Made by a program: the position numbers and the translations under genes
The notes under the pieces: generated by a model
Seen by the model: only the letters and a program-made list of their open reading frames with translations
What the model was told of the DNA's origin: nothing
Database searches by the model: none
Assembly (NCBI RefSeq): GCF_002837055.1
Contig: NZ_PDKP01000001.1
Location: 545,285-609,284, forward strand
Reading direction: 5' to 3'
Origin: Lactobacillus apis
Lineage (GTDB): Bacteria > Bacillota > Bacilli > Lactobacillales > Lactobacillaceae
Length of the DNA stretch: 64,000 nucleotides
Shown: positions 7,623-15,667 of the stretch, piece by piece
Layout: every line of letters starts with the position of its first letter
How positions within the stretch are numbered: the stretch's first letter is position 1

Positions 7623-7997
7623 CTAGCATAGCTCAACATGATTGATATTTTCTAATTCGACCCATGTATCTGAAATGACAATATGATCTGCTTGATAGCC
7701 TTGAACTAAACCAAATAGATTCGGCAAAAAATCATCTTCACTATCGATGACTTTAAGTTGAACTGATACGGGATGATGATTAGCGTATGCACTAAGAAGC
7801 AACTCACTAATTGCCTCCTGGGACATTGGTTGCTTTTTTTCATAAACTTGAGCGCGTTTTTTATCAATCTTACTAACGGTTGATGTATAGTCGCTTAGCA
7901 TAAAGCCTTGCCATTTCTTCATTCCACGATCTTGATATGTTCTAAAAAAATCGTCTAAAACTTGATCAAATTCTTTTTGATCGTGTCTTTTTTTCAC
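7623..7997 (-). CDS. YolD-like family protein
   Basis: A 124-residue protein of the YolD-like family, seen with DRGMKKWQGFMLSDY near the start and GLVQGYQADHIVISDTWVEL, NINHVEL near the end. Such genes often sit next to a Y-family DNA polymerase (UvrX/DinP), but none is present here. Start choice: a GTG at 7997 with GGAGG 8 bases upstream is preferred to an in-frame ATG at 8021 that has no ribosome binding site. A fragment of a second copy lies at 9063-9173. Function in the cell is unknown. Confidence 0.75.
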   Translation of the reverse strand: MKKRHDQKEFDQVLDDFFRTYQDRGMKKWQGFMLSDYTSTVSKIDKKRAQVYEKKQPMSQEAISELLLSAYANHHPVSVQLKVIDSEDDFLPNLFGLVQGYQADHIVISDTWVELENINHVELC

Positions 7998-8135
7998 TTT
8001 GTCCGCCTCCACAACAAACATACGTTCTTATTATACACTGTTAATTGAGCAAGGGCGAAGCAAAATTCGTACCTTATACTAGTAAAATGCTAAGCAAATG
8101 TACTTTTGGTATTGGCTAGTATTCAAAATAGTAAG

Positions 8136-8163
8136 TTGAAAAAACATTTAAATAAGGTATAAT
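8136..8163 (+). promoter_or_regulatory. Promoter of the tRNA-Ser gene
   Basis: TTGAAA at 8136-8141 and TATAAT at 8158-8163 with a 16-bp spacer, 12 bp before the tRNA. Confidence 0.8.
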
Positions 8164-8175
8164 GATATTCGTTAT

Positions 8176-8264
8176 GGAGAGTTGGCAGAGTGGTAATGCA
8201 CCGGACTCGAAATCCGGCGAACCAAGTTTTCCTTGGCGCGCAGGTTCAAATCCTGTACTCTCCT
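8176..8264 (+). tRNA. tRNA-Ser (anticodon CGA)
   Basis: The sequence folds as a class II tRNA. The acceptor is GGAGAGT with ACTCTCC, the D-arm carries GGCAGAGTGGTAATGC, and the anticodon stem CCGGA/TCCGG encloses CTCGAAA with anticodon CGA (reads UCG). A long variable arm and a T-arm with GGTTCAAATCC follow. CCA is not encoded. It lies at the edge of prophage debris, so it may have served as a phage attachment site. Confidence 0.96.
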
Positions 8265-8365
8265 TAAATATATAGTCTTGGAGCTTGATATATTAGTATT
8301 TTTAATTTATGTGATCGCCAAATGTTCGCCAACCTTTTAATTATAGTAATTCAGAATCCAATATA

Positions 8366-8396
8366 AAAGAGCAGTTATAAAAACTGCTCTTTTATT
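8366..8396. terminator. Hairpin terminator between the tRNA and the membrane-protein remnant
   Basis: AAAAGAGCAGT pairs with ACTGCTCTTTT over a short loop, with A and T tracts on both sides, so it can act in either direction. The 8265-8365 stretch contains a repeated TCGCCAA motif (GATCGCCAAATGTTCGCCAA) and no gene. Confidence 0.85.
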
Positions 8397-8447
8397 TATA
8401 TAATTTTGTAGCTCTATGCCGTGCTGTTTTAATGCTAAATTTTGTTT

Positions 8448-8989
8448 TTAACCAGCTAATTTATACCATTTATATTTATGAAAATTTAACATCTTTGAAT
8501 GACCAACATCTTTGTCTGCACTGGATAAATCAAAGAAATTCGAGGTAACTTGGATATCAATACCATCTTCACTGTATTTTATTTTTTTGATATATAGGGC
8601 ATAGGCATATTTGTCATTGCCGTTAGATGCATCTTTTTGGTCATCTTTTAGTAGCATCTTAATGTTTTTTATCAACTTCACTAGTATCGTATCATCAGTA
8701 TCCTGCTCATTTGAGTCATCATCTTTACTGCTATCATCTTTTTCAACCTTAGAAGTTTTTTCAGACTCGCTTCTATCAGAAGCATTAGTGTTACTTTCGT
8801 CAGTAGGATCGGAAGGAATTAAGTTTATTACTACGATTGTTGCTACTATTATTGCCCAGAATTGCCATCTCTTTTTTATAGGTACTTCTGTCTTGTTGCC
8901 TGATTTCTTCAACTCATGGTCGTGATAAAGCATATAACCGATATACCAATTAGGCTAAGACCTAGCTACCCAGATATAAAAGCTAACAT
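8448..8989 (-). pseudogene. Membrane-anchored acidic-linker protein, 5' part probably broken
   Basis: The open frame from 8933 gives 161 residues: a basic start, one membrane helix (about residues 22-40), a long Ser/Asp/Glu/Lys-rich linker (about 41-85), and a C-terminal piece with YAYALYIKKIKYSEDGIDI. The start at 8933 has no ribosome binding site. A GGGAG box sits 8 bases upstream of an ATG at 8989, which reads MLAFISG, then TAG, then LGLSLIGISVI, and enters the long frame only after a shift. So the original gene probably began at 8989. I do not recognise the family; it resembles host-surface accessory proteins near lactobacillar prophages. Confidence 0.45.
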
Positions 8990-9062
8990 TTTATTTTCTC
9001 CCATTAGCATAATTGTTTATATAATACATTATGACATTTTTAAACAGGTGTCTCAATAGATA

Positions 9063-9173
9063 TTATTGGATATGAATGTTGTTAATATTACTAAGCTCTA
9101 CTTCCATATCACCTATAATAACTTTATCTCCATCATAACCCTTAATTAGACCAACAATGTCAGGCTGTATTTT
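9063..9173 (-). pseudogene. C-terminal fragment of a second YolD-like gene
   Basis: About 36 codons on the minus strand read GLIKGYDGDKVIIGDMEVEL and then NINNIHIQ before a stop at 9063. This aligns with the end of the intact YolD-like gene at 7623 (GLVQGYQADHIVISDTWVEL, NINHVEL). No start or N-terminal part exists; a stop lies just upstream in frame. It is a truncated relic of a divergent copy. Confidence 0.6.
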
Positions 9174-9355
9174 CTAGCTCTTTTAATTCCTTTCAACTAT
9201 ATAATTTGGTTACAGCCAACATAAAAACTTAACACAAAAATAGATGCTTAACGATGAGACTTTATCTATCATTGAGTGACCTATTTACTAAACTTTAATT
9301 TTTCCCTTAATTATTGTATATTTATATTGATCATTTTCTTCTAGGAGGTTTGAAA

Positions 9356-9910
9356 ATGAACAACGAAATTTCAAAAGCCAATGAAGCAAGAGCATTCCAA
9401 ACATATATAGCCTGGTGTGAAAGAGAAGAAAAAATTTTTTCCTGTATATCTATTATAATTACTTTGGCTATATATTTTAAACGAGATTTAATATGTCAGT
9501 ATCTAGGTACCGCTTATTTTTGGCCCATATTAATTATTTTAGCAACTGTTTTTTTGGAATCTACTTTTTTATTTAGCTCACAAATTTATTATACAAAACG
9601 ATTATTATATAGTAATAGAACCAAAGAAGATGAAGAGTTTCATGAATCTTTTTATAAAAAAATGGTGCCTACTTTTACATTAATAGTTCTAATACTTGAA
9701 TGGGTCATAATTCCATCTTTTTTAATTATATTATCATGCTTCTGGTTACACTTTAACCTATCAAATACTATATGGTTATTTTTGCTTGTTCTTATAATTA
9801 CCGCTTTAGTCTTATCATATTGGACGTCGAAAAAAAAATTTGAAATATATAATAATGAGCGTAGTCTTTTCAATATTATTGCTGATAAAATAAAAAGACA
9901 TGATTCTTAA
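9356..9910 (+). CDS. Four-helix membrane protein of unknown function
   Basis: A 184-residue protein from the ATG at 9356, chosen because AGGAGG lies 7 bases upstream; an earlier in-frame ATG at 9314 has none. A charged N-terminal helix (ISKANEARAFQTYIAWCERE) is followed by two pairs of membrane segments separated by a charged stretch of about 35 residues (YYTKRLLYSNRTKEDEEFHE), ending in a basic tail. The layout resembles membrane proteins of the SLATT type seen in putative defence or signalling systems, but I cannot assign it. Base composition is lower in GC than the core genes. It stands alone next to an IS fragment. Confidence 0.6.
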   Translation: MNNEISKANEARAFQTYIAWCEREEKIFSCISIIITLAIYFKRDLICQYLGTAYFWPILIILATVFLESTFLFSSQIYYTKRLLYSNRTKEDEEFHESFYKKMVPTFTLIVLILEWVIIPSFLIILSCFWLHFNLSNTIWLFLLVLIITALVLSYWTSKKKFEIYNNERSLFNIIADKIKRHDS

Positions 9911-9919
9911 CTATGATAT

Positions 9920-9950
9920 GACCCCCAAATTTAGGACAAATTTGGGGGTC
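9920..9950. repeat. Inverted repeat at the IS3-fragment start
   Basis: GACCCCCAAATTT and AAATTTGGGGGTC are perfect 13-bp inverted arms with a 5-base loop, directly before the orfA fragment. It probably includes the outer end of the insertion sequence and can also terminate transcription from the membrane-protein gene. Confidence 0.7.
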
Positions 9951-9956
9951 GTTTTT

Positions 9957-10073
9957 ATGTCTAAATTATCTAAACAAGATAAAATTGAAATCTACCATCT
10001 TTGGCATAGTTATGGAGTTGGTATAATTGAACTCAGTCATCGCTATCGGGTGGGACAATCTAATATTATTTAA
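9957..10073 (+). pseudogene. IS3-family transposase OrfA, N-terminal fragment
   Basis: The 38-residue frame reads MSKLSKQDKIEIYHLWHSYG, then ELSHRYRVGQSNII before TAA. This matches the first helix-turn-helix of IS150-group OrfA proteins and then stops where the sequence changes to the tail of the lysin gene on the opposite strand. Only the 5' end of the element remains here; an orfB remnant lies at 11866-12241 in the same orientation. Confidence 0.65.
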
Positions 10074-10863
10074 ATTTACCCAATGCTTTACCGTATTTAT
10101 CCTTGCCCACGATATAGCCGTTGCCATTAGCGCGTGGTCGTCTTAACCAAAGCCGTTTTGGACCTTGAAATACTGCATCGTATTTAATTACAATGCCTTT
10201 TGGCAATTTGGCAATTTAGCAATTGCAGGGGCGGTAATGTGTGGCGACGTGTGCAACTTCAAAGCTTTACTCAAAATGAAAGTTCCTGGTCTCTTAACCC
10301 AGTTTGATTTGTTGCTTGCACTTTTAGCTGGCTTTTTCGCTACGTTAGCCTTGCGACTGACACCATGAGCAATGTCATGCGCGAATTGTGTTTTGCTAAT
10401 ACCAATGCTGACCATACGGATCAGAATGATCAGCATTGCCCAAATTATGTGTTACCCAGTTATGCGTCTCAACGCCACGTTTTGCATTAGTATCAAGTGT
10501 TAAAGGAATGCCGTATTTTTGAGCATACTCACGAATTAGACCGATATAGTTTCGGTATGCTTTCTTTGCTTGAGATTTATTGGTAAACTCGCACAGCTCA
10601 ATCTGCATAGGTGAAAGTTGGTTACCGTAATAACCACTTCCCCAGGCGACATAGCCTAAGCCACCTACCAGATAGCACTCTTTGTAATCAACAACTAAAT
10701 GAACATAGGTCTGTGCAGTATTAATACCCACCTTCATGTTGTGGGCAATTGCCCCAGCTTCACCATTAGGAGTTGCTGTAGAGTGAGCAACAATAATATC
10801 TCTTTTGGCAAGAGCATATGTACCCTCATTTGCAGATAGTGCATATTTTTTATTTAGCTTCAT
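10066..10863 (-). pseudogene. Prophage endolysin (N-acetylmuramoyl-L-alanine amidase), two frameshifts
   Basis: Phage lysin that would cut the amide bond in peptidoglycan. The first 155 codons encode an Amidase_2/PGRP-like domain with the zinc-ligand-like IIVAHSTATPNGEAGAIAHN, then VETHNWVTHNLG and GNADHSDPYG. The frame is lost near 10420, resumes as GISKTQFAHDIAHGVS in another frame to about 10217, and shifts again to KYDAVFQGPKRLWLRRPRAN and KYGKALGKFK, stopping at 10066. The second shift coincides with an 8-bp tandem duplication (10202-10217); with one unit removed the frame reads AKLPKG. The start overlaps the holin end by 14 bp, as in intact phage modules. Confidence 0.85.
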
Positions 10864-11170
10864 TTTTTACACCTTCTTGATAAGCTTTCTCAACCATGCC
10901 TTCGACTGTTTCTTTAGTTATCTTCACTTAGATGCCTTGGCTTGTTCTAGTAATACATCAGTGGCTGCCTGCTTTTTTCTGCTCTATAAATATCGGTATG
11001 TATTGCCTGTTGAGTAACGATATATATTGTGCTATGTCATAAAGCCACTTCATCTTGTCTGCAAATGCTGGATTATGTTGTTTAGCGTATGGATAAGCAG
11101 CCATAATACCAACAGCCAGTATGACAACGTATGGCAATAATGAATTTAAAAAGTTAATAAATTGAGTCAT
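10850..11170 (-). pseudogene. LLH-type phage holin, several indels
   Basis: Holin gene of the same lysis module. MTQFINFLNSLLPYVVILAV, then AAYPYAKQHNPAFADKMKWL is the single-helix N-terminus of the LLH holin family. After YDIAQYI the frame is lost at a TATATATC repeat (2 extra bases give the best fit), resumes as VTQQAIHTDIYRAEK, shifts again at an A-run to QAATDVLLEQAKAS, and finally ITKETVEGMVEKAYQEGVK ends in NEAK at 10850. The unbroken frame stops early at 10958. Overlap with the lysin start is preserved. Confidence 0.75.
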
Positions 11171-11198
11171 TTTAGTTTCCTTTCAACAAAAAAGAACA

Positions 11199-11429
11199 CT
11201 ATGCAGTGTTCTCCAACTTATTTTTTAATTCTTCGTACTTAGTTTCGATTTCTAAGCGCCTTTTTTGCTCTAAAAGGTAATCTTTCTTAAAATTATCTCT
11301 TTCAGTTTTTAGGTTTTTAATGATATCATCTGTATCTTCTTTATGTGACGTATGAGTTACCGCTAAAAAGGTAGCTGCTACTTCGATCAGTATCCCAAAA
11401 ACATAAATAAGGCTAGTCACATCATGCAC
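11199..11429 (-). CDS. Small phage membrane/coiled-coil protein
   Basis: A 76-residue protein with an N-terminal membrane helix (about residues 5-25) and a highly charged coiled coil from about residue 33 (IIKNLKTERDNFKKDYLLEQ). It lies just upstream of the holin and one base after the preceding minus-strand gene, the usual place for small accessory proteins at the end of the tail region in lactobacillar siphophages. No exact function is assigned; a lysis-related or spanin-like role is speculative. Confidence 0.6.
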   Translation of the reverse strand: MHDVTSLIYVFGILIEVAATFLAVTHTSHKEDTDDIIKNLKTERDNFKKDYLLEQKRRLEIETKYEELKNKLENTA

Positions 11430-11430
11430 A

Positions 11431-11796
11431 CTACCACCTCTCTAACTCTGGTATATGCAATATAGACATAATATTGCATATTGCGGTTTCAAGGATTGCT
11501 GTTACATTCATACGGAACTCGACAACACCTATAGCATGTCCCATTTGCAATCCAATTAAAAACCACAAAGTCCAGGCACCCAAGATTAAAATAAACATGC
11601 GCCAGACCCTATGCTTCTTTCTAAACATAGAATCAACGGTAATTAAAGGACCTAGTAAAATTATTGCTAGGTCTAGTTTTTTGTCGTTTATAAAAAGAGT
11701 CCACTCTGGCAGCCAATAGAAATAGTTTCTGTCGCGAAGCAAAGCGATGCCAATGGCTAAAATGGTAGCACCTGCTATGGTCTGGTCATGATTTTG
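11431..11796 (-). pseudogene. Phage membrane protein, 5' truncated
   Basis: The frame is open from 11796 to a stop at 11431. It reads HDQTIAGATILAIGIALLRD, then two or three more membrane segments (LDLAIILLGPLITV, MFILILGAWTLWFLIG), ending HIPELERW. The only start inside, a TTG at 11742, lacks a ribosome binding site and would cut the first helix in half. A stop at 11797 precedes the frame, so the true 5' end has been lost next to the IS3 remnant. It is part of the prophage lysis-proximal block. Confidence 0.6.
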
Positions 11797-11865
11797 CTAT
11801 TTTATATTAGCTCTTCCAACACCCCAATGGTATTAAAATATAATTATTCTCCGCTCAATGGATAG

Positions 11866-12241
11866 GTGTACCAAAGTGTTGTTCCCTATACTATTTCTCG
11901 CAATCCTATTCTTAAGCAAACGATGGATATTTTAAAGAAAAATTGGCACAAATATCCAACCTTGAGTGGCTTAAATCAAGGCTGATACCGAAGTTACAAG
12001 TTTCAATCATGACTTAAAGACTATGGCATTAGTCAATCAATATCACGCAAGGGAATTACCTTCATGGTAATGCTCGGAAGGCTTCTTCGAAGTATCCAAA
12101 CGAGAAATATTTTATGGATTTAAAAATCTCAATGAACTGGAAGATACAATCAAAGACTACATTTGGGTATCGCAATCAGAAAAGAACCAGAATCAAATTA
12201 AAAGGACTAACTCTGAATTAATACTGGAAGTTAGTCCTCAG
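11866..12241 (+). pseudogene. IS3-family transposase OrfB, degenerate C-terminal half
   Basis: Reading across frames gives PILKQTMDILKKNWHKYPTL, LNQG-stop-YRSYKFQS-stop-LKDYGISQSISRKG, then, after shifts, FFEVSKREIFYGFKNLNELE and YRNQKRTRIKLKGLT. This is the DDE integrase-core end of an IS150-group OrfB: the SDQGW-like block, the QSMSRKGN-like block, the glutamate-bearing FFxxxKxE block and the terminal KLKGL(S/T)P block. Both in-frame stops are TGA and probably replaced tryptophans. No intact transposase remains. Confidence 0.8.
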
Positions 12242-12334
12242 TTAATAGCTGTTACAGTCTCTTTTGGGCATTCCACACTGTACAGCTTAAAAACAAATTG
12301 TTGTGATATGCCCACAAATACTAGGGGTATTTAA

Positions 12335-13006
12335 TTAATCTTTTTTATCTATTTTTCCTATATAATCATCAAGTTCTAAGCGTGTCCCTATATACATATT
12401 TAATAGTGGATATGTAATATTTATAAAAATATTAATAAAATGATAATAGAGTTTTATAATACTCTCTTTTTCAGGAAGCAACCAGACCACTATAGAGCTT
12501 GAGAAGCAAACTAACACTGCTTCTAACATTGATTCAGCACTTTTTGCTAAAAAAACATATCTATCTTTTCCTATTTTCTTTACCACCTTTAAGCAGCAAG
12601 CTAAATAAACAAGCCAAAAATATAGTGCAAATAAGAGAACCAAAATAGGGAGTGCAAATATATAGCTCTTGAATAGTTCTAAACTTCCTCGATAGTACAA
12701 ATTACCAAAAAGCACCACAGCTGTCAAAAGAAAATACCCTATTCCCATCAGAATAGTAGTATGTTGGTTGAATTTCTCTTTTGCGTTAAACAGTATTTTA
12801 TATGTAATCCTTGCACTGCATATTAAAATGACTAAAGAAGATATGCAAAAGCAAATTTCGTTTCCACTCACTAAAATAATAATTCCCAAAAATATAAGAA
12901 ATACGTCTCCAAGAAGTTTTGATTTTTTGAGATTACCATATATTGCTCTTAAAGACTCCTTTTTATTCTTATTACAATTCTCAGAACACTTACAACAAAC
13001 TTTCAT
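12335..13006 (-). CDS. Cysteine-rich-headed polytopic membrane protein, unknown
   Basis: A 223-residue protein starting MKVCCKCSENCNKNKKE, so four cysteines within the first eleven residues, enough for a small metal-binding or redox knuckle. Then a basic stretch and about six membrane segments follow, ending in a charged tail. AGAGGTGG lies 6 bases before the ATG, and a TATAAT hexamer is found about 25 bp further upstream. I do not recognise the family. The gene is intact although its neighbours on both sides are broken, and it sits between IS3 debris and a frameshifted membrane gene. Confidence 0.6.
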   Translation of the reverse strand: MKVCCKCSENCNKNKKESLRAIYGNLKKSKLLGDVFLIFLGIIILVSGNEICFCISSLVILICSARITYKILFNAKEKFNQHTTILMGIGYFLLTAVVLFGNLYYRGSLELFKSYIFALPILVLLFALYFWLVYLACCLKVVKKIGKDRYVFLAKSAESMLEAVLVCFSSSIVVWLLPEKESIIKLYYHFINIFINITYPLLNMYIGTRLELDDYIGKIDKKD

Positions 13007-13420
13007 ATATAACCACCTCTTTCGGCTTTATATTATATCATAAACTTATGTATCAATTCTTGTTTGAATGTCTCTATTTTACAATGTCGGTTAGCGAAGC
13101 ATCTTTTTGTACTTATACAATATACATAGCCCAATTGTTAAATATACGTGCCTTTTAAGCATAGATTAAGTACTGCTTGATGTTATGGTCCATCTGAGTG
13201 GTTGCTTTTTTAAACTTACTGCTACAAATAGAGCGAAATTAATCCAAAATCCCTCAATTACAGCTAGAATAAAATACTGCAGAACTGAACAGGATAGTGT
13301 TGCCTCATGGCAGTCAAGTCAATTTCATATTTATGCCAAAAATGAAAAATTTTTGTCTTGTTTAAATAACTTAGCCACATAAATTTGAGGAAGATTTCAG
13401 AAATTACTTTTACTGATTTT
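13007..13420 (-). other. Gene-poor stretch with unrecognised open fragments
   Basis: About 410 bp. It holds the promoter-side region of the Cys-rich membrane protein and two short minus-strand open stretches in different frames: 13264-13380 (reads HKYEIDLTAMRQHYPV) and about 13166-13315 (reads IEGFWINFALFVAVS). They look protein-like and may be pieces of one decayed membrane protein, but I cannot name it. A plus-strand open frame here looks like noise. Confidence 0.35.
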
Positions 13421-14355
13421 TTAAACTAAGCTTTTAAATATCCCTGTTTTTACTAAAAATAAATACTGTAAACCTACTCCAATTATTGCAGCAAAACAGC
13501 CCAAGAGATTAATTATCAACCGATTAATCGGAGCATTTGTAAGCAAACAAATTTCAATCCAGGGAGCTGTGACTATCAAGTAACCACGTGCTCCTGTCAT
13601 TAATAAAGAACACCACTTAAAACTTTTACTAATTTGGTTTTTGCTAATTCGGTAACATAGGAACTTTTGAAATAACCAAGTACCTAAAAGGACTACAACT
13701 GTTGTGAAGCCAAACTGCCAGACTTTATAACTAGTTACGTTGATACTGTAATATGAATAATAATTCAGGCAAATCACATAGCCACATACAATATCCAAAA
13801 AATAAAAGCGATCGGCATAACTCTTTTTAGCAGTCTCACTGATATAGTTGCCTAAATTTTGGGCCGTTTGTCTTCTTGACTCCTTCTGTTTGTCGATAAC
13901 TTTATTCCTTACTAAATAGTGGTACTGTAGTGCTATTCCGCCAAATCCGGTAATTAAACCGATGACTAACGAAAAAAACATGCTAGCACTTGATTTCAGA
14001 GAAATACTCAAAAAAGTTAAAGGAGCATTAACAAATACAAAACTTCGAATTCCAGTTGAAAGCAAGCTAGCATTTACCCAAAAAGTCGTCATTTTACCAG
14101 AAGCTATTTTATGCTTTAAAAAGTTCTGAAAACGAACCAAACTAATAGCTGCTACGAGTGTTGCAAGAATAAATAGCCAGCCAACTTCAAAGATATCAGT
14201 AGGTAATAGAATCAAGAAAAGATAGGTAAGTCCATATATAACCAAATCTCCCATGTGGTTAGTAGAATTGTCTGCAAGCGCAAAAGCATGTTCATGATGT
14301 GCATATCACGTAAAGCTTCACCAACAGTTTCATGCCTGTTTGTTTTATTATTCAA
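13421..14355 (-). pseudogene. Membrane protein with two-fold repeated architecture, 5' frameshift
   Basis: The long frame from 14254 gives 277 hydrophobic residues with about eight membrane segments in two similar halves: FVFVNAPLTF with GLITGFGGIALQYHYLVRNK, against YLIVTAPWIEI with CFAAIIGVGLQYLFLVKTG. The ATG at 14254 has no ribosome binding site. The same frame extends upstream as HEHAFALADNSTNH. A TTG at 14355 with GGAG 7 bases upstream opens another frame (NNKTNRHETVGEALRDMH) that runs into it, so one indel near 14290 probably broke the gene. The family is not recognised; pairs of hydrophobic repeats suggest a small-molecule carrier, as inference. Confidence 0.55.
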
Positions 14356-14474
14356 TTTCTATCTCCTTTTGTTCAGTATTTTATTCTATACAGTTAATTC
14401 TAATTTTTCCTTCATTAATGTCAAGTAAACACTATTATCCTTAAAAGTCTCCTATTATATTACGGCAAAAGAAA

Positions 14475-14502
14475 AATCAAGTAGTTTATTATCTACTTGA
14501 TT
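14475..14502 (-). terminator. Terminator of the decayed two-gene cassette
   Basis: AATCAAGTAG and CTACTTGATT form a perfect 10-bp stem with an 8-base loop, followed on the minus strand by TTTTTC. It lies 9 bp after the stop at 14511. Confidence 0.8.
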
Positions 14503-14510
14503 ATATTCAT

Positions 14511-14787
14511 TCACTCTTTGGCAGTAAAATTTGTCAAAGAGTCAAAAGCAATTCTATTGTATTGTTTTCTTAATCTGTCTAAACTTGCGATCTAATCAAA
14601 TTGAGCTCTCTCATTATATTTGCAAAATCATTTAGAACTAGCCCTGCAGTTTAACCAAACTGAAAATCACAGCTACTGCAATCACGCTAATGATTATCGT
14701 TTTTAAAATTGTCTTTACTCTCAAATCTATTTTCATTTTTATTGTTGTATTCCCTTTTTGCTTTTGAAATCGATAAACTTTATTCAT
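14511..14787 (-). pseudogene. Small membrane-anchored protein, two frameshifts
   Basis: Starting with ATG at 14787 the frame reads MNKVYRFQKQKGNTT, then a membrane helix (TILKTIIISVIAVAVIFSLV), and stops at 14638. Protein-like sequence continues in a second frame (GLVLNDFANIMRELNLIRSQ) and a third (SLDRLRKQYNRIAFDSLTNF) to a TGA at 14511. Restoring two bases makes 279 nt, 92 residues, consistent with two one-base deletions. It is downstream of the broken gene at 14821 and immediately upstream of a terminator, so the two were one operon. The family is unknown. Confidence 0.5.
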
Positions 14788-14820
14788 TACTATTAATACT
14801 CCAATCCCATTTTTATACTA

Positions 14821-15472
14821 TTATTTGCCTGACTTAAGTTGGTTATATAGCTTTCTAATTTTTCTATGGACTATTGTTAGTTCCTTCTCTAGTCGTTTTA
14901 CTTCTTCTAGGTAGTCTTTTTTTACTTCAACTACATCTTTATTACCTTGAGTATTTTTCTTATCTCCTGCACTAAGCATTTTGTAAATGTCAGAAATGTC
15001 TTGTCAGCTTCTTCACTAAAATTACTATTGTAAGACTTCAATTCTCCGGATATTTCCTCGGTTGTTGCCATGATTGCAGAATTGTAGTTATCAAGATAAT
15101 CCTTTGACTCATCAAAGAATTTTTCTGACTGTTCAAAAAAGACAGCAAGAACTTTTTTATCTAACGGCTTATCCGACTTTTGCATTAGTTGATTTAATAA
15201 ACTATATAACGTGTGAATCTTAATGACAATTTTTTAGAGGAATTAAACAAGCCGCGCAGAGCTAGCATATCCTTTTGCCGTTCACTTGATTTTAATTGAT
15301 ACTGCGTATTCACGTAAGAAAAGATAACTGTGATAATACTTCCAATATAAGACCCTAAGAACCCTAACCAGTCACCTATACTGGTCTTATCACCAACAAA
15401 TAAAAAGGTAACTAGTGGTATAGCAATTGAAAAAATGATTGCCACTTGATTTTTCTTGATAAACTTCTTCAT
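14821..15472 (-). pseudogene. Two-helix membrane protein with coiled-coil domain, two frameshifts
   Basis: Three minus-strand pieces join into one protein. The first, from ATG 15472 with GGAG upstream, has two N-terminal membrane helices (KKNQVAIIFSIAIPLVTFLF; WLGFLGSYIGSIITVIFSYV) and a linker. Frame is lost at a run of six A (complement of about 15231-15236) and continues as IHTLYSLLNQLMQKSDKPLD, EQSEKFFDESKDYLDNYN. It is lost again near 15002 and continues as DIYKMLSAGDKKNTQGN and a charged coiled coil ending YNQLKSGK at 14821. 652 nt plus two missing bases is 218 codons exactly. The GSYxGxII helix type recurs in phage-defence and accessory membrane proteins; a specific role is inference only. 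Confidence 0.6.
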
Positions 15473-15667
15473 TCTATCTCCCACTATCCAATGTTTTCTT
15501 ATGAAATTATAGTATTAAACAGAATACACAACATTTTAAAAAACTAGCCAATTTAGTTACAAAGTATTTATTTCTTAAGTTTTGTTCAAGGCTATGTACC
15601 TAGTTGGAACTAACACTATTAAGCTGATAAAATACAATCGGTATTTATCTGAAAGTAGGGTTGTAAT

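Noticed and set aside
8251-8264. A second copy of the tRNA-Ser 3' end marking attR
   Set aside because: No repeat of the T-arm and acceptor sequence was found in the rest of the window by eye.
13185-13382. Plus-strand 65-codon frame in the gap at 13.2 kb
   Set aside because: Lacks a ribosome binding site; the minus strand in the same place reads more protein-like in two frames, so this is probably noise.
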